Below are positions 14,890 through 18,941 of a DNA stretch of 18,941 nt, in pieces. The notes beneath the pieces are model-generated. The model saw only the letters and a list, made by a program, of their open reading frames with translations. It did no database searches and was not told the DNA's origin. Numbering within the stretch: position 1 is the stretch's first letter; each line of letters opens with the position of its first letter. The DNA lies in contig CAZHIC010000041.1 of NCBI GenBank assembly GCA_964532405.1, forward strand, positions 1-18,941, written 5' to 3'. Position numbers and translations under genes: made by a program. Source of the stretch: PALSA-1006 sp964532405. Its GTDB lineage: Bacteria; Pseudomonadota; Gammaproteobacteria; Burkholderiales; Gallionellaceae.

Positions 14890-15825
14890 ATGAGCCTGCT
14901 TTCCCTGATAACTGCATTTCTACTGGAGCAAATCCATCCGCTGGCTACACGCAAATATCTGTTCACCTGGATGAACAGCTATGCGGCTTTCTTTCAGCAT
15001 CATTTCAATGCGGGCGAACACAAGCACGGCAAGATCGCCTGGCTTGCAGCCATGTCTTTGCCTTTGCTGTTGGTATCTTTGGCATATTGGATGGTAATGA
15101 ACATTCACCCGCTGTTTGCATGGATAGGGTGTGTGCTGGTGCTGTATCTCACGATGGGATTTCGTCGCTTCAGCCATTACTTCACCAATATTCAGAAAGC
15201 ATTGCGTGAACGCGATTTGAGTAAGGCGCAGGCTTTGCTTTCCGAGTGGACAGGCAAGTCTTGTCATGAGTTGAGCGCGGAGGAGATTGCGCGCGTCACC
15301 ATCGAGCAAGCACTGCTGGCTTCCCATCGCAATGTATTCGGCGTGGTGATTTGGTTCGTGATCTCCATGATGCTCGGGTTGGGCCCCGTCGGGGCGATTT
15401 TGTACAGGCTGGCGCTGTTCTTGAATGCGCGCTGGGGAGCTCGGAGCAGCGAAGGCCTCGACGATTTCGGAAAATTCGCGCATCAGGCTTGTCGCGTCAT
15501 GGAATGGCTGCCGCTGCGTTTGACGGCGATGACTTTCGCCATCGTGGGCGATTTTGAAGACACGGTCTATTGCTGGCGTACGCAGGCGCAGAGCTGGCCC
15601 GATCCCGAGGCAGGCATCGTGTTGGCGAGCGGCGCGGGTGCTTTGGGGGTTCGTCTGGGTCTGACTATCGTTCAGGACTCATCTCCAGTGTTTCGTCCCG
15701 AAATCGGCATGGACGAAGAGGCCGATGTGGATTTCATGCAGAGTGCGATCGGCCTCGTGTGGAGAGCACTGGTGTTCTGGTTGGTCTTGCTGTTGCTGTT
15801 AAGTCTCGCAAGTTTAGTGGGATAA
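14890..15825 (+). CDS. CobD/CbiB-family (AmpE-like) inner-membrane protein
   Basis: The 311-residue protein starts MSLLSLITAFLLEQIHPL, the usual opening of the proteobacterial CobD/CbiB-related family. It has hydrophobic segments at about residues 52-70, 73-90, 155-175 and 285-310. The family includes cobalamin side-chain synthase CbiB and the beta-lactamase-regulon protein AmpE. No other cobalamin gene is nearby, so a true adenosylcobinamide-phosphate synthase role is doubtful and the function remains open. Family features include GIVLASGAGALGVRLG near the C-terminal third. No good Shine-Dalgarno is visible before ATG 14890. The next gene, an alpha/beta hydrolase, begins 2 bases after the stop, suggesting a two-gene operon. 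Confidence 0.75.
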   Translation: MSLLSLITAFLLEQIHPLATRKYLFTWMNSYAAFFQHHFNAGEHKHGKIAWLAAMSLPLLLVSLAYWMVMNIHPLFAWIGCVLVLYLTMGFRRFSHYFTNIQKALRERDLSKAQALLSEWTGKSCHELSAEEIARVTIEQALLASHRNVFGVVIWFVISMMLGLGPVGAILYRLALFLNARWGARSSEGLDDFGKFAHQACRVMEWLPLRLTAMTFAIVGDFEDTVYCWRTQAQSWPDPEAGIVLASGAGALGVRLGLTIVQDSSPVFRPEIGMDEEADVDFMQSAIGLVWRALVFWLVLLLLLSLASLVG

Positions 15826-15827
15826 AG

Positions 15828-17042
15828 ATGCCGCGTCCGGGGAGCGACGTCGCATCGGCAACCTTTCCGCTGTTGCAGGCTCGGCATTGTCCATCCGGCC
15901 TGAATACCTGCTTCACCGACGCTCAATCGACTTTCTCCGAATACATCGGGCATTCCCGAAACATCATCGCTCAAGCGCGCATCGGGCCTGCTGCCGCCGA
16001 GTTGCGCAGGATCATCGAAGGCAATGCTCCCTTCGAGCTGAGGCCTGCGGACGGCTTCCCGGCGGGGAAAGAAAAAGCCTATCGGCGCGGCATTCTGTTG
16101 ACGCACGGTTTGACCGACTCTCCCTACTTCATGCGCCACCTCGCCGCATTTTTCCAAGAGAACGGTTTTCGCGTTATGGCCGTGTTGTTGCCGGGACATG
16201 GCACACGCCCCGGCGACCTGCTCGATGTGCGCTGGCAGGAGTGGGCAAAGGCCGTCGCCTACGGTGTAGACAAGCTGGCTCTTGAGGTGGATGAAGTCTA
16301 TCTGGCTGGTTTTTCCGCAGGTGGTGCGCTGAGCGTCTATCAGAGCTATTGCGATCAGCGTGTGCGCGGGCTGTTCTTGTTCGCCCCCGCGTTAAAAGTC
16401 TCCCCCAAAGCTGCCTGGGCCAACATCCACAAGACTTATAACTGGTTAGCACCGTCAGCGAAATGGTTGAACATCAATCCCGATACCAATATTTACAAGT
16501 ACGAGTCATTTTCCAAAAATGCAGCCGCGCAAATGTATGCGTTGACGCAGGCGGTGCGGGCGCAGATAGCGAAGAGTAAGGTGCAGATTCCAGTGTTCGC
16601 AGCGGCGAGTCAGGACGATGCAACGGTCGATACGGCGGCCACAGTGGAATTCATGGCGCATGCGCCGCATCCGGCCAACAAGCTGGTGTATTACTTCTCG
16701 AATGCAGCCAAAATTCCGGCAGGATTATCCAAAGACAAGATCGAATGCGTGAACGGCGTCTTCCCTCAACTCAAAATCATCAGCTCGGCGCATACGGCTA
16801 TCGTATTGCCAAGTGAAGATGCGTATTACGGTGAACGGGGCGAGTATTGCAACTGCCTCCATTACTACCCTGACGAGATGGATAAATTGGCTGCCTGCAA
16901 AAATCAAGCGGAGCCTATGGTGCAGGGCGAGATTACCGAAGCGAACCTCAAGGCTTGCACGCTGCGTAGGCTGATGTATAACCCGAACTTCGCCACCTTG
17001 AAAATAGCCATGCGAAAGTTTATCGACAGCTTGCCCGCTTGA
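15828..17042 (+). CDS. alpha/beta hydrolase (serine esterase / lysophospholipase-like)
   Basis: The 404-residue protein has a canonical alpha/beta hydrolase layout. ILLTHGLTDSPYFMRHLAAF is the HG oxyanion region. LAGFSAGGALSVYQ carries nucleophile Ser163 in GxSxG. AASQDDATVD has the likely acid Asp263 or Asp264. ISSAHTAIVLP carries His322 as catalytic base. LLPGHGTRPGDLLDVRWQEW is typical of carboxylesterase/monoglyceride-lipase relatives. No signal peptide is seen, so it is presumably cytoplasmic. A cysteine-containing C-terminal region (YCNCLHYYP and later LAACK) is unusual. Start ATG 15828 lies 2 bases after the upstream stop, implying translational coupling; an upstream extension of the same frame overlaps the membrane-protein gene and is rejected. 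The substrate is unknown. Confidence 0.85.
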   Translation: MPRPGSDVASATFPLLQARHCPSGLNTCFTDAQSTFSEYIGHSRNIIAQARIGPAAAELRRIIEGNAPFELRPADGFPAGKEKAYRRGILLTHGLTDSPYFMRHLAAFFQENGFRVMAVLLPGHGTRPGDLLDVRWQEWAKAVAYGVDKLALEVDEVYLAGFSAGGALSVYQSYCDQRVRGLFLFAPALKVSPKAAWANIHKTYNWLAPSAKWLNINPDTNIYKYESFSKNAAAQMYALTQAVRAQIAKSKVQIPVFAAASQDDATVDTAATVEFMAHAPHPANKLVYYFSNAAKIPAGLSKDKIECVNGVFPQLKIISSAHTAIVLPSEDAYYGERGEYCNCLHYYPDEMDKLAACKNQAEPMVQGEITEANLKACTLRRLMYNPNFATLKIAMRKFIDSLPA

Positions 17043-17044
17043 AT

Positions 17045-17197
17045 CTAAGCAGCGGAACGGATGCTGCAAAAGTTGAGCATGTCTCCAAGCGCTGCTTCGG
17101 CTTCGTGCATTGACTGAAAAACGCCAAGCAACTTTGATTCGCTGTCGTAGAGTCCGCGCCGTGTCTGTGGGTCTATGGTGAGAAATATTTTTAACAT
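17045..17197 (-). CDS. small hypothetical protein, 50 residues
   Basis: A minus-strand frame from ATG (17195-17197) to TAG (17045-17047) encodes 50 residues: MLKIFLTIDPQTRRGLYDSE, then SKLLGVFQSMHEAEAALGDM, then LNFCSIRSAA. A strong Shine-Dalgarno GGAGG (plus-strand 17203-17207) lies 5 bases before the start, the best evidence that it is translated. It has a beta-strand-like start, an amphipathic helix HEAEAALGDML and one cysteine. There is no membrane segment. It is convergent with the hydrolase gene (2 bases between stops) and divergent from the cyclic-nucleotide-binding gene. I recognise no family. Confidence 0.6.
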   Translation of the reverse strand: MLKIFLTIDPQTRRGLYDSESKLLGVFQSMHEAEAALGDMLNFCSIRSAA

Positions 17198-17269
17198 GAT
17201 GGCCTCCGTATGAATTCCTTATCGGACATTTGTCGGTAAACTTGAGGCGCGAATAAAACGGGAGGGATT

Positions 17270-17827
17270 ATGGCTACCGAGATGGAGGTGTTTGTCAAAC
17301 TGCTTTCCTTGGCGAAATGCCTCAAGGGTATGGGGGTGGACGATCTGCGCGAGTTGCTGGGCATCTCGTCGAAAGCGATATGGCGCACGGGAGAGTCCGT
17401 TTTTATCGAAGGAGACCAGGGCAGGGATATGTTCATCATCTGTTCTGGAAAGGTGAGTATCTGGCGCAAGAATGGCGGGAAAAAAGTGAGTCTGGCCCAT
17501 CTCGCGGAAGGCGAGAGCTTTGGCGAAATGGGGCTGATTCGCGGCGGAGAGCGCAGTGCGGGAGCTAGCGCATTGGAAGGGACGGTCGCGCTACGCGTTC
17601 ATTTTGAAAGGCTGCATCAAGCCCCATCGGCTGCCGTCACGCTGTATAGGAATATCGCTAAAGAGCTGGCTGAAAGACTGACAATCGCAAACGACATCAT
17701 CGTGTTTCAATCGCAGGCCGGTGCGGATTACCCGCCCTTGATGACGGTAGGCAGGCATCAAGGGCTAAATAAAATCGGCGGCTACTTTCGCTTGAGCGCG
17801 AGCGATGGCGAAATATTTTCAGCCTAG
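17270..17827 (+). CDS. stand-alone cyclic-nucleotide-binding domain protein
   Basis: The 185-residue protein is built around a CAP-type cyclic-nucleotide-binding beta roll (about residues 35-125): VFIEGDQGRDMFIICSGKVSI, then LAEGESFGEMGLIRGGERSA, which corresponds to the phosphate-binding cassette with Glu85 and Arg95. A helix (SAAVTLYRNIAKELAERLTIAND) follows, but there is no C-terminal helix-turn-helix, so it is not a CRP/FNR transcription factor. The likely role is a cytoplasmic sensor of cAMP or c-di-GMP acting through protein contacts. The Shine-Dalgarno GGAGGG at 17261-17266 lies 3 bases before the ATG, which is close. It is divergent from the 50-residue gene. Confidence 0.85.
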   Translation: MATEMEVFVKLLSLAKCLKGMGVDDLRELLGISSKAIWRTGESVFIEGDQGRDMFIICSGKVSIWRKNGGKKVSLAHLAEGESFGEMGLIRGGERSAGASALEGTVALRVHFERLHQAPSAAVTLYRNIAKELAERLTIANDIIVFQSQAGADYPPLMTVGRHQGLNKIGGYFRLSASDGEIFSA

Positions 17828-17882
17828 TACATCGTCGTTGCTTATTTTCACCAGCCTGTTGCTACATGATCATTCAGTTCTG

Positions 17883-18716
17883 CTATAGCTTCCCCGCCAA
17901 CATCGACACCCCCGCGAATACACTCCATTTCGGTGCGGCGGGGCTGATGCCGGCGGTGAACCCCGCGTCCCATGCGATGCGTCGGTTCATGGCATAGCTG
18001 ACCACCCCTAAAATCTGGCTGTTCGGATCGGTGCCCTGACGCGTGTAACCAAATAGTTGCGTCGCAACCCCCCAAGTGTCATTCAACGGACGCGACCAAG
18101 TTGTCGACCAACCCCATTGTCGGCGTGACTCGCCAACCTGCGCATCGCCTAGCGTGGTCAAGTTCAAGTTCAGATCGAGGGCATTGCCGGACAATTTAGT
18201 ACTGTAAATCCCGTTCAGCAAGTGATCCGTTTTTCCGCTGCCCAAGCCATTTTGGGCGGTAGCTGCTTTGAAGCCGTATTCCATACCAAAGGCCGAGTTG
18301 TTTTCTTTGCCCAATGTGCGTTTGTGTTTAAGCAAATAAAATGTATCTCCTGATCCGTTTAATCTGCGACCCGTCAAATCGGTTTGATCGATGAAAGCGT
18401 CTCCGCCAAGCACCACCCCCATTTTTTCGGTGAAGGCGAATTTCAGTGTGTAGGAAAAGCGGCTGCGGCTGGTGTTGTCGGCGGCCTGGCTATTGTTCCA
18501 GCCAGTCTCGACTTCCAGCCAGCCGGGCGGAGATAGAGCTGCGGGGTTGAATACCGTTTGGCGATACGGCGTGACCAAGGGTTGTTCCTCTGCAAAGGTG
18601 TAGGGCGAGATAGCGTTGCACAACAATAATGCTGGCAACCGCAAACAGCCGCACATTCCGCTTGCTTTCATCAGCGGGGATGCTGCGTAACCGCCTTTTT
18701 TATTCGCTTCTGGCAT
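17883..18716 (-). CDS. outer-membrane beta-barrel-like protein (transporter / Phenol_MetA_deg-like)
   Basis: The 277-residue product has an N-terminal secretion signal with hydrophobic core LPALLLCNAI and probable cleavage after TFA at residue 42. The mature chain has alternating short amphipathic strands rich in Gly, Asn and aromatic residues (RFSYTLKFAFTEKMGVVLGG, GMEYGFKAATA, WGVATQLFGYTRQG, WSVFAGVSMLAGKL). This resembles the putative outer-membrane transporter family Pfam names for phenol degradation (MetA). The start is uncertain. ATG 18716 has AGGG 7 bases upstream but gives a long n-region; ATG 18671 gives a classical 27-residue signal peptide but no visible Shine-Dalgarno. The C-terminal residue is Leu rather than the frequent Phe. 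Its stop faces the cyclic-nucleotide-binding gene. Confidence 0.7.
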   Translation of the reverse strand: MPEANKKGGYAASPLMKASGMCGCLRLPALLLCNAISPYTFAEEQPLVTPYRQTVFNPAALSPPGWLEVETGWNNSQAADNTSRSRFSYTLKFAFTEKMGVVLGGDAFIDQTDLTGRRLNGSGDTFYLLKHKRTLGKENNSAFGMEYGFKAATAQNGLGSGKTDHLLNGIYSTKLSGNALDLNLNLTTLGDAQVGESRRQWGWSTTWSRPLNDTWGVATQLFGYTRQGTDPNSQILGVVSYAMNRRIAWDAGFTAGISPAAPKWSVFAGVSMLAGKL

Positions 18717-18941
18717 TGGGGAACCCTGAACAAAAAAAATTTTCGTGTGGTAGACAACGTGAGGCAAAAAAAGTTTTGCGGCCATTAAATATTGTCCATA
18801 TTGAGGGGCGCGCCGGACGCGAGCAACTCGTGTTGTCCTGCAACAGGAGCCCCGTCTGTCATGCTTATCCGATAAGCCGCGCAAATCCCCCGCTATTCCC
18901 CGCATTGAAAATCGCAGGAATCGGGATAATGGCGTCATGCT

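Noticed and set aside
15570..15827. Upstream extension of the alpha/beta hydrolase frame
   Set aside because: It lies inside the coding region of the CobD/CbiB-family gene and reads as low-quality arginine/glycine-rich shadow protein; ATG 15828 follows the upstream stop by 2 bases.
17230..17258. TTGTCG-17 bases-ATAAAA as a sigma-70 promoter for the cyclic-nucleotide-binding gene
   Set aside because: Transcription would begin at about 17265, inside or after the Shine-Dalgarno GGAGGG at 17261-17266, so the promoter would remove the ribosome binding site.
18717..18938. Upstream extension of the outer-membrane protein frame, or a riboswitch in this region
   Set aside because: The extension would place a basic, low-complexity stretch before the signal peptide. 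I could not match the region to any riboswitch consensus I know.

Overview
The window looks like chromosome of a betaproteobacterium, probably a Nitrosomonadales/Gallionellaceae-type organism. The class-level call rests on several things: a Pseudomonas/beta-type CysI with a DUF934 partner, an APS-type CysH, a CobD/CbiB-family (AmpE-like) membrane protein directly followed by a hydrolase, a CheY-CheZ pair, and palindromic repeats of the kind scattered through such genomes. The order-level call is inference. No rRNA, tRNA, CRISPR array, transposase or phage gene was seen.

Region 1 (1-6227) is signal transduction. It opens with the last 56 codons of a gene ending in an Hpt domain. Next come a periplasmic solute-binding protein (418-1248) and a 1109-residue membrane hybrid histidine kinase (1298-4627). 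The Hpt tail of that kinase is nearly identical in DNA to the truncated gene at the left edge, so tandem paralogues sit on either side of the binding-protein gene. The kinase carries two in-frame palindromic repeat insertions. A REC-EAL cyclic-di-GMP phosphodiesterase follows (4718-5932), then a decayed single-domain response regulator (5946-6227).

Region 2 (6287-7311, minus strand) is cheY-cheZ, overlapping by 4 bp, with all key residues intact. Together with region 1 this suggests a motile, c-di-GMP-regulated cell.

Region 3 (7389-14846) is assimilatory sulfate reduction. cysB (minus) is divergent from a plus-strand run: TauE/SafE permease, a 76-residue unknown protein, cysI, a DUF934 gene, cysH, cysD, cysN. 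The logic is sulfate to APS (CysDN), APS to sulfite (CysH, APS-reductase type with Fe-S cysteines), and sulfite to sulfide (CysI). Neither cysC (APS kinase) nor cysJ (flavoprotein subunit) is present here. That fits direct APS reduction and a non-CysJ electron donor. The first five genes are packed tightly, while cysD is flanked on both sides by spacers that form long hairpins. A hairpin terminator candidate follows cysN.

Region 4 (14890-18716) holds a CobD/CbiB-family membrane protein coupled to an alpha/beta hydrolase, a previously easy-to-miss 50-residue minus-strand gene with a strong ribosome binding site, a stand-alone cyclic-nucleotide-binding domain protein, and a minus-strand outer-membrane beta-barrel-like protein. 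Non-coding stretches 173-417 and 18717-18941 (both under 300 bases) showed nothing I could name.
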